Source: a virus. Taken from it: a stretch of 30,295 bases of DNA. The notes beneath the pieces were generated by a model, which was not told where the DNA came from, did not search any database, and was given only the letters and a program-made list of their open reading frames with translations. Below, one piece after another: positions 1 to 6,985 of this stretch (the first letter of the stretch is position 1; every line of letters starts with the position of its first letter). The position numbers and the translations under genes are program-made. The stretch spans positions 1 through 30,295 of the IMG/VR virus record IMGVR_UViG_3300043424_000030. One strand, written 5' to 3'.

Positions 1-113
1 CTCAAAAGCGTGTAAATGTCGCCAACGTTGTTTGTGTCGTCAAATGCAACCAATCCGTCAGTTGAAACGGACCAATCACGCAATCCAGCGATATGGTCGG
101 CCCATCCGCCATC
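1..113. repeat. Terminal near-repeat, left copy (matches 30183-30295)
   Basis: Bases 1-113 align without gaps to 30183-30295 and differ only at 3/30185, 63/30245 and 66/30248. All three differences fall in third codon positions of the tail tube gene and are synonymous (Leu, Val, Ser). The simplest reading is that the window is a circular or terminally redundant genome whose two ends come from slightly different strain variants. A tandem duplication of the tail gene is the alternative. Confidence 0.85.
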
Positions 114-239
114 GTCTTTGCAAGTTGCATCCGCAAGGTCAACGTTTACGGATAATTCTGAAGAGGTTGCGCATCCAATCATAACGTTGTCAAGGTAAAC
201 GTTTAAAAGGGTGCCATTAAATTTGCCAGCAGTTGCCAT
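1..239 (-). CDS. Major tail tube protein, N-terminal part (continues at 30182-29999)
   Basis: This is the first 79 codons of a tail tube subunit, starting at ATG 239 behind an A-rich leader and running off the left edge. Joined to 30182-29999 it gives a 140-residue protein, a normal size for siphovirus tube proteins. The N-terminus (MATAGKFNGTLL, then ELSVNVDLADAT and a GGWADHI..LRDWSVSTDG block) parallels the neighbouring gene at 311-775, which has ELSAEMGQLDKT and GYFADHISKLASWSLSSES. The two are therefore paralogues. The expected role is the hexameric rings of the tail tube around the tape measure. The family call rests on this pattern and on its position between the tail terminator and the assembly chaperones. 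Confidence 0.8.
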   Translation of the reverse strand, partial: MATAGKFNGTLLNVYLDNVMIGCATSSELSVNVDLADATCKDDGGWADHIAGLRDWSVSTDGLVAFDDTNNVGDIYTLL

Positions 240-269
240 ATTTGTGTAAGGTTAAATTCTAATTTTTTT

Positions 270-299
270 TAAAAATAAAAGGACTTTGAATAATTGCAA
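270..299 (-). promoter_or_regulatory. Candidate promoter ahead of second tail tube gene
   Basis: The 71-base gap between the two tail tube genes holds, on the minus strand, TTG (299-297), 19 nt, then TATTTTTA (277-270). It is followed by an A/T-rich stretch and the ATG at 239. This resembles the Bacteroidetes TTG...TAnnTTTG promoter except for the last base. The same TTG-N19-TATTTTTA layout occurs before the protease gene. In a region this AT-rich a chance match is possible. Confidence 0.35.
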
Positions 300-310
300 A
301 ACAATAAATT

Positions 311-775
311 TTAAGTGTAGACCAAAAAGTTGCCGTCTTGATCTATAATTATTTCGAATAATTCGTCAATAATAAAGCGCTCGGCTGGTAAAATTGTTGG
401 GTAAAGTCCGCCAACACCTTTAAAAGTTGCCGAAATGGTTGCAACATTTTCCAAAGGTGCCGACTGGCTTAACGATTCAATCATTGCCAGGCCAATAAAG
501 GTTAAATTGTCGTCTTGCCCAGCTGACAAATAAACGCGCTCACGATTAACGTAAGCGTTAAATAAATCGCCAAAGGAAAAGCCGTCTTGAATGTATAAGG
601 ATTCGCTAGATAGGGACCATGAAGCAAGCTTGGAAATATGGTCCGCAAAATATCCCGACTCGTTGCTTGTCTTATCTAGTTGTCCCATTTCAGCGGACAA
701 CTCGTAAGCAGTTGACTTGGCAACTTGATTAAGTCCAACCGTTACAAATAAAGCGGAGCCGTTTACTTTAGCCAT
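311..775 (-). CDS. Tail tube protein paralogue (TP901-1-like major tail protein)
   Basis: The 154-residue protein starts at ATG 775 and overlaps the upstream tail terminator gene by 8 nt. It shares the order of conserved blocks with the gene crossing the window ends (NG..L.V near residue 5, ELS near 26, ADHI..L..WS near 44, a GDLFNAYV..R.V..S segment near 68, and a C-terminal FKGVGGLYPTI.PAE block matching FTGKGPLLKATVVPA). It has a C-terminal extension of about 20 residues that the other copy lacks. It lies directly after the head-tail joining genes, as tail tube genes do. Which copy is the main tube subunit cannot be decided here. One could be a minor, adaptor or decorated form. Confidence 0.72.
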   Translation of the reverse strand: MAKVNGSALFVTVGLNQVAKSTAYELSAEMGQLDKTSNESGYFADHISKLASWSLSSESLYIQDGFSFGDLFNAYVNRERVYLSAGQDDNLTFIGLAMIESLSQSAPLENVATISATFKGVGGLYPTILPAERFIIDELFEIIIDQDGNFLVYT

Positions 776-1193
776 TTATCCAATTTTCAATTGTCATTAT
801 TTCACGATGCACAATGTTTGTGTCCGTAATGCTTGAAAGGCTAGTTTGTTGCACCAGCTTTGCGGTAACAATTTTGCCAACCTGGAGCGCCAAATAATTC
901 TCGGGATAAAGGCAAACAATTTGCAAAATAGAGTCGGCAATTAGATCGGCGTCAATGCGTCCGTATGGCGCAAGTTTAGCCGTTACAACGTCCAAAGTTA
1001 TTGTGGTAATGTAATTATATTCTTGGTTGTCTTTGTCGTCTTCCTGGGTCTGATTTCCAATTAAAATATAAGGGAATTGCGCGTTATCAGGCGCAAAAGT
1101 ATCGTAACAAGGGACTGGTAAACCATTGTAATTAATCGTATTATTTAAAGCCGTCCAATAAGCCTTTCGAATAAATGGTTTTATATTTCTCAT
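768..1193 (-). CDS. Tail terminator / tail completion protein (DUF3168-like)
   Basis: A 141-residue protein with ATG 1193 in an ATGA overlap with the upstream gene. It lies between the HK97 gp10-like protein and the tail tube gene, the usual position of the tail terminator that caps the growing tube and joins it to the head. Visible features fit DUF3168: an N-terminal helix, a P.P...DTFAPDNAQFPYILIG strand region, an acidic QTQEDDKDNQEYN loop, then a beta-strand (ITTITLDVVT) and a helix. The assignment combines gene order and pattern and has no catalytic signature. Confidence 0.7.
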   Translation of the reverse strand: MRNIKPFIRKAYWTALNNTINYNGLPVPCYDTFAPDNAQFPYILIGNQTQEDDKDNQEYNYITTITLDVVTAKLAPYGRIDADLIADSILQIVCLYPENYLALQVGKIVTAKLVQQTSLSSITDTNIVHREIMTIENWING

Positions 1194-1633
1194 TTCTCAA
1201 ATAATTTTTTTAGGGTGCGCTCAATGTTTTTTGGCAATTCTGTCCGTTGTTTAAATACCTCAGGATAAAAGAACGGTCTTGCTGGTAAATTAACTTCTTT
1301 AATTCCATCGCCTTTGTATTGGGCCGCAAAATCGCTTAACTCGCTTGGCACCTTTACCCTGGTACCTGTTCCAAATTCAACATAAGGCGCGTAAGCTGCA
1401 CCAACCTCAACGCCTCCAGTTATTTGGTTTTTACTTACTTTAATTGGCATTGATTGAATGCTATTTTTTAGCGCGCCAGTATCAACGGCCACCTTATTGG
1501 CCGCTTCGCTTTCAATTGCCAGCATTGAATCCTCCACCTCTGCCCGTACATAGTCGGCAACGTCGTCCTCTAAGTTTTTTAAATACTTATAAAAGGCGTT
1601 TAGGCTTTGCTTGTTAAATTCAATACTTAACAT
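1190..1633 (-). CDS. HK97 gp10-like neck / tail component
   Basis: A 147-residue protein starting at ATG 1633, right after the upstream gene's stop. It has the hallmarks of the HK97-gp10 family: a helical N-terminal half, VDTGALKNSI near residue 50, AYAPYVEFGTGTR near 80, and LPARPFFYPEVF near 118. In HK97-like phages it acts at the head-tail interface or in tail completion. Its stop overlaps the next start as ATGA, suggesting coupled translation with the tail terminator. Confidence 0.85.
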   Translation of the reverse strand: MLSIEFNKQSLNAFYKYLKNLEDDVADYVRAEVEDSMLAIESEAANKVAVDTGALKNSIQSMPIKVSKNQITGGVEVGAAYAPYVEFGTGTRVKVPSELSDFAAQYKGDGIKEVNLPARPFFYPEVFKQRTELPKNIERTLKKLFEK

Positions 1634-1975
1634 TTACAATCGTTCGGTTGCAATAATTTTTAGCATTCTGTCGTATTCCTCGAGATCGTTTATTTCGCTT
1701 ATTACAAATGTCCTTTGGTTGTAAATAATGTGCATGGATTTTGTAACTGGCGCCAGCTCGTTTTTTCTTATTAAAATTTCCCATTGGTTTTTAATAACCA
1801 TTTGGTCCTCGCTATTTTGACGCGCACCGCTAAGGTTTGTAACCTTTGCCCAACAAATATAAGTTACGCTCATTTGTGAATAGAAACCGCCGTAACCGTC
1901 CCCAAATAAATTTGGGTTTAGAAATTGGATGCGCTCGCGTAAATCGCCAGCTTTTATTTGTTTATTAGTCCTCAC
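1634..1975 (-). CDS. Head-tail joining (head closure) protein
   Basis: A 113-residue protein of the Phage_H_T_join / SPP1 gp16 type. It has the N-terminal signature AGDLRERIQFLNPN..GDGYGGFYSQ, then a beta-rich domain with WAKVTNLSGAR and a C-terminal I.EINDLEEYDRMLKIIA. It uses a GTG start at 1975, overlapping the connector's TGA as GTGA, and no ATG lies in a plausible place. It is expected to bind the portal-connector ring and gate the DNA channel. Confidence 0.8.
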   Translation of the reverse strand: MRTNKQIKAGDLRERIQFLNPNLFGDGYGGFYSQMSVTYICWAKVTNLSGARQNSEDQMVIKNQWEILIRKNELAPVTKSMHIIYNQRTFVISEINDLEEYDRMLKIIATERL

Positions 1976-2562
1976 GCGCCAAACCAGTTATAAGTCTTAT
2001 AAGGCATTAAGATTGCCTTTACTCCCAAAGGTGATTCGATTGCTTGTAAATCGCTGAAATCTTCGCGACGTTCGTAAAGCGTGTTTACCATCATTTTAAC
2101 GGCAAGCTTTATGTCCTCCGGGACGGTTGTAAATCCAGCCGTATAAATCATTTTAAATTTAAACGATTGGTCGCCGCTAGTAATGGCAATCTTTGGAAAT
2201 AAACCAATGTTTACTTGGTAATTTAATGCAGTTTCTACGTTGTTTTGGTCAATTGTTGCCACTTTAGTAACGTCGTTTGCAGAGACTAAAGGGCCGTAAG
2301 GAATTTGCCAAACGTATGGAAAAGAAAACGATTCAATTGTAACTGTCTTGCGAATGATTGCCTTGCCCATGTACGACTCGCAATGTAGGCGTGCCACTTT
2401 TATTAGGCTAGTAATAAGGGTGTCCTCGGCAGCTCCGTCGATTCTTGCGTAATCTTTTGCCTCTGCCAATGTAATTGGCTCGGTAACTGGCGCAACGTCT
2501 GCAAATTGTATAGAATATCCTGTAAAGGATGAATTACTTGGCGTGTATAGTAAATTACTCAT
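1972..2562 (-). CDS. Head-tail connector (gp6-like DNA packaging protein)
   Basis: This fits the HK97 gp6 / phage_connect family: PITLAEAKDYARIDGAAEDTLITSLIKVARLHCESYMGKAII near the N-terminus, a beta segment, FKMIYTAGFTTVPEDIKLAVKMMVNTLYERRED, and a C-terminal hydrophobic tail. These proteins form a ring under the portal. I use ATG 2562, which overlaps the upstream glycosyltransferase stop by 8 nt. An in-frame TTG at 2586 would add eight residues (MTKQRNHT) and looks less likely. Confidence 0.8.
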   Translation of the reverse strand: MSNLLYTPSNSSFTGYSIQFADVAPVTEPITLAEAKDYARIDGAAEDTLITSLIKVARLHCESYMGKAIIRKTVTIESFSFPYVWQIPYGPLVSANDVTKVATIDQNNVETALNYQVNIGLFPKIAITSGDQSFKFKMIYTAGFTTVPEDIKLAVKMMVNTLYERREDFSDLQAIESPLGVKAILMPYKTYNWFGA

Positions 2563-3541
2563 TGTATGGTTTCTTTGCTTTGTCAACGATAAAATTAAAG
2601 AATCTTTCCAGTTCTTGGTCTTGGTATTTTAGGCGCTCCTCTGCAAGGTTTCGCATTATGTTTTGGTGGAAATCGTATAAAATTTCGTCGCTCATTAATT
2701 CCTCAATTTTTGCCGCCATGCCGTCTAAATCGTCACGATCAAAGTAAAGACCAGCAGCGCCAAGACATTCCTTTAAACCATCCGTAGGCGTGCAAATAAC
2801 TGGCAGCCGATTAATTGCCGCCTCCAAACCAACGCGCCCGTATGACTCATAAAATGACGGGACAAGCACAATGTTGGTTTTTCCGTAGATCAAATGCACG
2901 TCAGGAGTTTGCGCCACATACTTTAAATTTTTTAGCGTGTCGTCAATGATTTGCTCGCCGTAGCTTCCAAGCACGCCAAGAAATTTGCGCTTAGGCAATC
3001 GCTTTGCCAGTTCAATTAATATGTTTCCGCCTTTGTTCTCGTTGCAATTAATAAGGGTAATATATTGCCCATGCTTGCGGTTATACTTTACATCCTCGGG
3101 AAAAATAGGCGGCTTGCAAACAATCGAGTCGTTTGGGTAAGGCCCGTTTTGTACGTTCTTTTCGTTTGCCTTGTTGTTGTATACAACGTGAATATTTTGC
3201 GCTTTAAACCTTACGTTTCGATAATCCGAATCGTTATGGCTTAAAAAAATCAATTGCTTTTTAAATTGTCTTGCCCAATTAATTGCAACGCCTGTATTGT
3301 CTAAATGGGTAAATATTACGCTTGCATTTTGTAAGGCTAAAAAAAAGTCGTTTGAATAATAACCAGTTATAAACTTTATAAAAGCAAACTTTTCGCCGTC
3401 GGGATAAATTTGGCTTTCGGGTAAAATAACCTCAACGTTGCACCCTTTTTCGTGAAAATATTTGGCATAATGTTGGACCGTCCACTCGGCACCTGAGTTA
3501 TGCGTGCCCGCCCAGGCGTGTACAAAAAAAACGATATTCAT
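2555..3541 (-). CDS. GT4-like glycosyltransferase
   Basis: A 328-residue GT-B fold enzyme. The N-terminal Rossmann half begins MNIVFFVHAW with a glycine-containing loop and HNSGAEW. The C-terminal half has the GT4 signature VPSFYESYGRVGLEAAINRLPVI with the E-x7-E pair at E232 and E240, then CTPTDGLKECLG. It probably transfers a nucleotide-activated sugar. It is embedded between capsid and connector genes but lies downstream of a strong terminator (3592-3621), so it behaves like an inserted accessory gene. Its target, whether capsid, tail or host envelope glycan, is unknown. Confidence 0.85.
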   Translation of the reverse strand: MNIVFFVHAWAGTHNSGAEWTVQHYAKYFHEKGCNVEVILPESQIYPDGEKFAFIKFITGYYSNDFFLALQNASVIFTHLDNTGVAINWARQFKKQLIFLSHNDSDYRNVRFKAQNIHVVYNNKANEKNVQNGPYPNDSIVCKPPIFPEDVKYNRKHGQYITLINCNENKGGNILIELAKRLPKRKFLGVLGSYGEQIIDDTLKNLKYVAQTPDVHLIYGKTNIVLVPSFYESYGRVGLEAAINRLPVICTPTDGLKECLGAAGLYFDRDDLDGMAAKIEELMSDEILYDFHQNIMRNLAEERLKYQDQELERFFNFIVDKAKKPYNE

Positions 3542-3591
3542 GTTTTTTAGTTTTGATTTCGTTTAAAGGTATTGATTTATAGATAAATAAA

Positions 3592-3621
3592 AAAAGGCCG
3601 CCAATATTTGGCGACCCTTTT
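3592..3621 (-). terminator. Rho-independent terminator after capsid gene
   Basis: The minus strand reads AAAAGGGTCGCCAA, a short loop, TTGGCGGCCTTTT and a run of T. This gives a GC-rich stem (CGCCAA/TTGGCG extended by AAAAGG/CCTTTT across a small internal mismatch) followed by a U-tract. It sits 22 bases after the capsid stop. No clear TAnnTTTG promoter is visible between it and the next ATG (3541), so the connector genes may depend on read-through. Confidence 0.85.
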
Positions 3622-3642
3622 CTAAACAAACACCTATTTTAC

Positions 3643-4845
3643 TTATACCGCGGAACCGTTAGCCAAAGCGGCTGCAAATGTTCCGTAAACGATTGATTGA
3701 GTGGTGTAAACCGCAAGCGCAATTCTTTCCTCAACTCGTACAGTTACAAAGTTCTTGGTTACGTTGTCTGCATCTTGCTCAAAGAACTCCAAAGTAACGC
3801 CCTGACGAACGAACAATTGGGAACCAAGTGCAAAGTCACCAACAAAGAAATCGCCAGCAACAACGCCATTGATTGCGTAAACAGGAACGCCCATGATAAA
3901 CATTTGACCAGCTGACATAGAAACGTAAGACGGCAAAATGTAAGCTCCGCTAGTTTCTTTAACAGAAACCAGTTGCAAATAATCAGATGGGTTAATCATG
4001 ATTGCATTTGGCGCGTATTCGTTCTTAGTTGTTTGAACAACCGCAGCAGCCAAAACGTCAAATCTATTGATTAGAGTACCGAATTTAACAGTAGTCCAAG
4101 CGGAGCCGTCAGTTGCAAAACCATGCAAGTTTTGACCTGTTCCGCTTCCGTACAAAAGTTGCGTATCTTCTACGTTCAACAATTTGCTAGGCGCACGGCT
4201 AGAAAGGTAAGCAATCAAGCCTGGAGTATCGTCCAACATCTCTTTTGTCAATCTCATGAAAGTAGGGATTGTACGGATGCTACGATCTACCGCAGTCAAA
4301 TCAAAATCAGATTGAGGTTTTAGGGAACCTTGAGCAGTTGGAGCCGCAGCGTTGTCGTAAGCAGACTCGCGCACGAAACGGATAAGGTTGCTAGAGGTTT
4401 GACCAACAGGCAACAACTGACGAACGTTAACTTTTCTGTTTGGGGTAAACTTTAGATCAGGAACTCTTTCCGCTGGGATAACTTCGCCAGTATAAGAGTT
4501 TCCAACAGTCATGTCGCCACCTTTCAATTCAAGGTCCAACTTTACTTTGTTAGCGTTTCCGCTTTTGTAGTTTCCGAATGCGTCAGAGTTAAAAGCTTTC
4601 TCTAGTTCGCTAGAAAAAGAATAACCTTTGCCAGCCTTGGAAAAGCTTGCCTGGGTGCGTGCATCTACGCCGTCAAGTTGAGCCTGGAGGGCGTCAGCTT
4701 TTTCGTTTAACTTAGCGGTCTCAGCAGAAAGGTTTTTTCTGAACTCTTCGCCCGCTTCTTTCATAGCCTTTACGTCGGAAATCAACGCCTCGTTGCCTTC
4801 CAATTTCGCAAGTACTGAATCCAATTGTGATTTAATTGCGTCCAT
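3643..4845 (-). CDS. Major capsid protein, HK97 fold with N-terminal scaffold domain
   Basis: The 400-residue protein starts at ATG 4845, 6 nt after the protease gene. Residues 1-60 are a helical coiled-coil segment (MDAIKSQLDSVLAKLEGNEALI..., ending ADALQAQLDGVDAR) of the HK97 delta-domain kind, expected to be cleaved by the adjacent protease. The rest matches the Phage_capsid family pattern: VIPAERVPDLKF..., NLIRFVRESAYDN, a TFMRLTKEMLDDTPGLIAYL helix, LLYGSGTGQNLHGF, INPSDYLQL, GVPVYAINGVVAGDFFVGDF and a C-terminal VRVEERIALAVY strand. It forms the capsid shell. A terminator follows. Confidence 0.93.
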   Translation of the reverse strand: MDAIKSQLDSVLAKLEGNEALISDVKAMKEAGEEFRKNLSAETAKLNEKADALQAQLDGVDARTQASFSKAGKGYSFSSELEKAFNSDAFGNYKSGNANKVKLDLELKGGDMTVGNSYTGEVIPAERVPDLKFTPNRKVNVRQLLPVGQTSSNLIRFVRESAYDNAAAPTAQGSLKPQSDFDLTAVDRSIRTIPTFMRLTKEMLDDTPGLIAYLSSRAPSKLLNVEDTQLLYGSGTGQNLHGFATDGSAWTTVKFGTLINRFDVLAAAVVQTTKNEYAPNAIMINPSDYLQLVSVKETSGAYILPSYVSMSAGQMFIMGVPVYAINGVVAGDFFVGDFALGSQLFVRQGVTLEFFEQDADNVTKNFVTVRVEERIALAVYTTQSIVYGTFAAALANGSAV

Positions 4846-4851
4846 TTTGTT

Positions 4852-5565
4852 TTAGATAAATTTTTTGAGTTTAGGTATATATTCGAACTCCAAAGCCATT
4901 GACAAAGTCGGGTCTTGTACGGTGGTGAATTGACTTGCGTCGGATTCTACGGCCAAAACTGATTTAGTGTTCAATGCCTTTAAATGTTCTTGAATTTGCT
5001 TTAATCCGATTTCAAGTTGAATCATTGATTCGTCGGTAAGGTTGCCGTTTCTAAGAATGCCACAAAACTTGGCAATCATGTCCTCGGTCTTTGGCTTATC
5101 CCATGATTTCATTGATTCAATAGGCGTGTTTGCGTTGGCTCCCCAGGTAACAGTTGAACCCTCCCAAAGTTTTATCTCTCTAATCTCTCGGTAACCAGCC
5201 TTGTTGTCGCTCTTTACAATTTCAAACCCTACGGAATGCTCGTTAAAAACTCCTTCTTTGTAAAGTTTTATTACGTCTTTTCCATAACTGGTTTCGGTAA
5301 TCTTTGAGGTAAAACGCAATCCTTTAGCGTCCTCCATTAACTCCATAGGCTTTGCCAATGGCATCAAAGGATTGTGCTGGAGCAAGTGCATGATTCGATT
5401 ACGGCCTTGCGGTCCATTCTCTGCAACTGTCTTTTTGTAAGCGCCTGAAACAATAACGTCGCCATCGGAATCAATATTGTTAAACGCGGAAAAATATCCC
5501 GTTACAATTCCTTTAACGTCGTCGACGTCCTCAATAATACCCTCGCTTAAATTCTTGTAAATCAT
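4852..5565 (-). CDS. Prohead maturation protease (HK97 family, U35)
   Basis: A 237-residue protein with the family's core: GYFSAFNNIDSDGDVI near residue 23, the catalytic-His region MHLLQHNPLMPLAKP (H64), FNEHSVGFEIV (H110-S111) near 108, and LWEGSTVTWGANANTPI near 133. It removes the capsid scaffold domain during head maturation. A C-terminal segment of about 80 residues (from NLTDESMIQLEIGLKQI on) is helical and may be self-cleaved. The gene is preceded by a 19-bp element shared with the portal gene. Confidence 0.9.
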   Translation of the reverse strand: MIYKNLSEGIIEDVDDVKGIVTGYFSAFNNIDSDGDVIVSGAYKKTVAENGPQGRNRIMHLLQHNPLMPLAKPMELMEDAKGLRFTSKITETSYGKDVIKLYKEGVFNEHSVGFEIVKSDNKAGYREIREIKLWEGSTVTWGANANTPIESMKSWDKPKTEDMIAKFCGILRNGNLTDESMIQLEIGLKQIQEHLKALNTKSVLAVESDASQFTTVQDPTLSMALEFEYIPKLKKFI

Positions 5566-5568
5566 TGC

Positions 5569-5609
5569 GTCTTTTTTTGTAAAAATAAAAAGGTTGAAAA
5601 AAAATGCAA
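5569..5609 (-). promoter_or_regulatory. Candidate late promoter / leader before the protease gene
   Basis: On the minus strand TTG (5609-5607), 19 nt, then TATTTTTA (5587-5580) precede the ATG at 5565. The 19 bases 5587-5569, TATTTTTACAAAAAAAGAC, are identical to 8370-8352 ahead of the portal gene. This points to a shared promoter -7 region plus leader rather than chance. The last base of the -7 box departs from TAnnTTTG. Confidence 0.5.
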
Positions 5610-5613
5610 ACCT
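5591..5613 (-). terminator. Possible weak terminator after the GT25-like gene
   Basis: On the minus strand AGGTTTG, an A/T loop and CAACCT form a 6-bp stem with one bulge, followed by TTTTTATTTTT. It lies just after the glycosyltransferase stop (5619). The stem is short and shares bases with the candidate promoter for the protease, so it may be leaky or fortuitous. Confidence 0.4.
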
Positions 5614-5618
5614 ATAAA

Positions 5619-6197
5619 TTATTGGTTAATGAAATGCATTGCTTTCGCCTCGCTATCCTCAAAGATACTTGTATAATTTTTATAAACTCCCTCAATGTCG
5701 CTTTCGCTTGGTCGCTGATAAGACAGAAAAGGTACGCAAATATATGAGTTGCCTTTAGGGTGGACCTTTGTCCTGAAATATTCGTCAATTGGAATGTCCA
5801 AATCCAATTGGGCCATTTCCTTTGCAAAGCGATAAGAGTACAAAACTCCATGCGTGGTCCACGATCCATAGGTGCGAACCAATCCCTTGCTTACGCGGTC
5901 AAGTCGTGAATCTTTTATATTGGCTCCCAACATTAACATATCCCAGTCAGCTGGCAAGTCATTGATTGCATCCTGTAAATTAGTTGCCCAACCTCGAAAA
6001 GTTGCATCGTCTTCAAAAATCAAAACATTGCCGTCGCATTCTTGAAAAATCTTTTTAAATGTTTGCCACAATCCAAACCAACCCCATTTATGTTTAATTG
6101 CGCTTACCCTTTCCAAATTAAAGTGCGGCGCCAACTCATTCATTGACTGGCGCCATTTGTCTTTGCGGTGATCTAAGTTGATAACGTAAGCAATCAT
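5619..6197 (-). CDS. Family 25-like glycosyltransferase
   Basis: A 192-residue protein with the GT25 / LPS-galactosyltransferase-type start IAYVINLDHRKDKWRQ, VSAIKH near residue 32, the metal-binding-like FEDDA (E62-D63-D64), and MLMLGANI and YGSWTTHGVLYS segments, ending SIFEDSEAKAMHF. Its ATG overlaps the MuF gene as ATGA, so it is translated with head genes. Such enzymes move sugars onto LPS or hydroxylysine-type acceptors. Here modification of the virion or of a host glycan is an inference from context. Confidence 0.8.
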   Translation of the reverse strand: MIAYVINLDHRKDKWRQSMNELAPHFNLERVSAIKHKWGWFGLWQTFKKIFQECDGNVLIFEDDATFRGWATNLQDAINDLPADWDMLMLGANIKDSRLDRVSKGLVRTYGSWTTHGVLYSYRFAKEMAQLDLDIPIDEYFRTKVHPKGNSYICVPFLSYQRPSESDIEGVYKNYTSIFEDSEAKAMHFINQ

Positions 6198-6985
6198 TTT
6201 CTCAATGGCAATCCGTCGGCGTCTCGCATAATTCTAAAAACAACTTTGCATCGGCAATTACATATTTGGTCCGCGCCAGCACCTTGGGAGCCGTCACCTG
6301 GTTGTCGCATATCGTTACCGCCAACAATAAAATTTTGGTCGAATGGAATCCAATCCTTTGCCCTCATTTCTGCATGATCGGGACGCGTTCGCGTGTCCGT
6401 TGCTGGAATCCATTTTTTTTCGTACATAAAATCGGAGGTTGCCGCCGATTGCATAGCCGCGTTGTTGGTAGCTATGACCATCTCAGTCCTGGCAATTAAT
6501 TTGGCACGATTTCTAAATATTAAAGAAATGCTTTGTTGAATGTTGGTAGCTATTTCTAGCGCGCCAAGGCCCTCATTTAATCCAGCAAGTACAATGGCTC
6601 GGATTATTTTTTGGCTGGTCTCGTTAATGCTTATTAACGTTTGCGGCAAGTTTCTAACTGCAAACAAACGCATAAAGTCACGCCAGCCAGCGCGTAAAGC
6701 TTCTTTTGTTGCTTTTGTTGGTGGTTGGATTGCGTTATACATAGCCTCGGCATAAGCCGTGCCAGCCACAACGTAAAGGCTTTCCAAGGTGTCAGCCAAA
6801 GGCGCTGGAGTTATTAGATCAAAGCGGTTAATATTTCCGTCAGCTTGTTTAATTGCATCCAAATACGGTTGCATTTGCTTTTTAAGAGCGGTAAATATTT
6901 GCTTTTCATATCGCCTTTCGTAACGCCTTTGCAATGCGTCCAATTGCTTTGCAAGTGCTAAATCCTTTTTAGTTGGTTGGGCCAT
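6194..6985 (-). CDS. MuF-like / SPP1 gp7-like minor head protein
   Basis: A 263-residue protein with a long helical N-terminal half and the Phage_Mu_F signature in the second half: AKLIARTEMVIATNNAAMQS near 163, KKWIPATDTRTRPDHAEM near 190, then PGDGSQGAGADQICNCRCKVVF near 228. These proteins attach to the portal and are packaged in the head, sometimes ejected with the DNA. It overlaps the portal gene by 17 nt. No C-terminal toxin domain is present. Confidence 0.9.
   Translation of the reverse strand: MAQPTKKDLALAKQLDALQRRYERRYEKQIFTALKKQMQPYLDAIKQADGNINRFDLITPAPLADTLESLYVVAGTAYAEAMYNAIQPPTKATKEALRAGWRDFMRLFAVRNLPQTLISINETSQKIIRAIVLAGLNEGLGALEIATNIQQSISLIFRNRAKLIARTEMVIATNNAAMQSAATSDFMYEKKWIPATDTRTRPDHAEMRAKDWIPFDQNFIVGGNDMRQPGDGSQGAGADQICNCRCKVVFRIMRDADGLPLRK

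Noticed and set aside
5612-5869. Minus-strand 85-aa ORF inside the GT25-like gene
   Set aside because: Alternative frame of a gene with clear family motifs. No conserved features.
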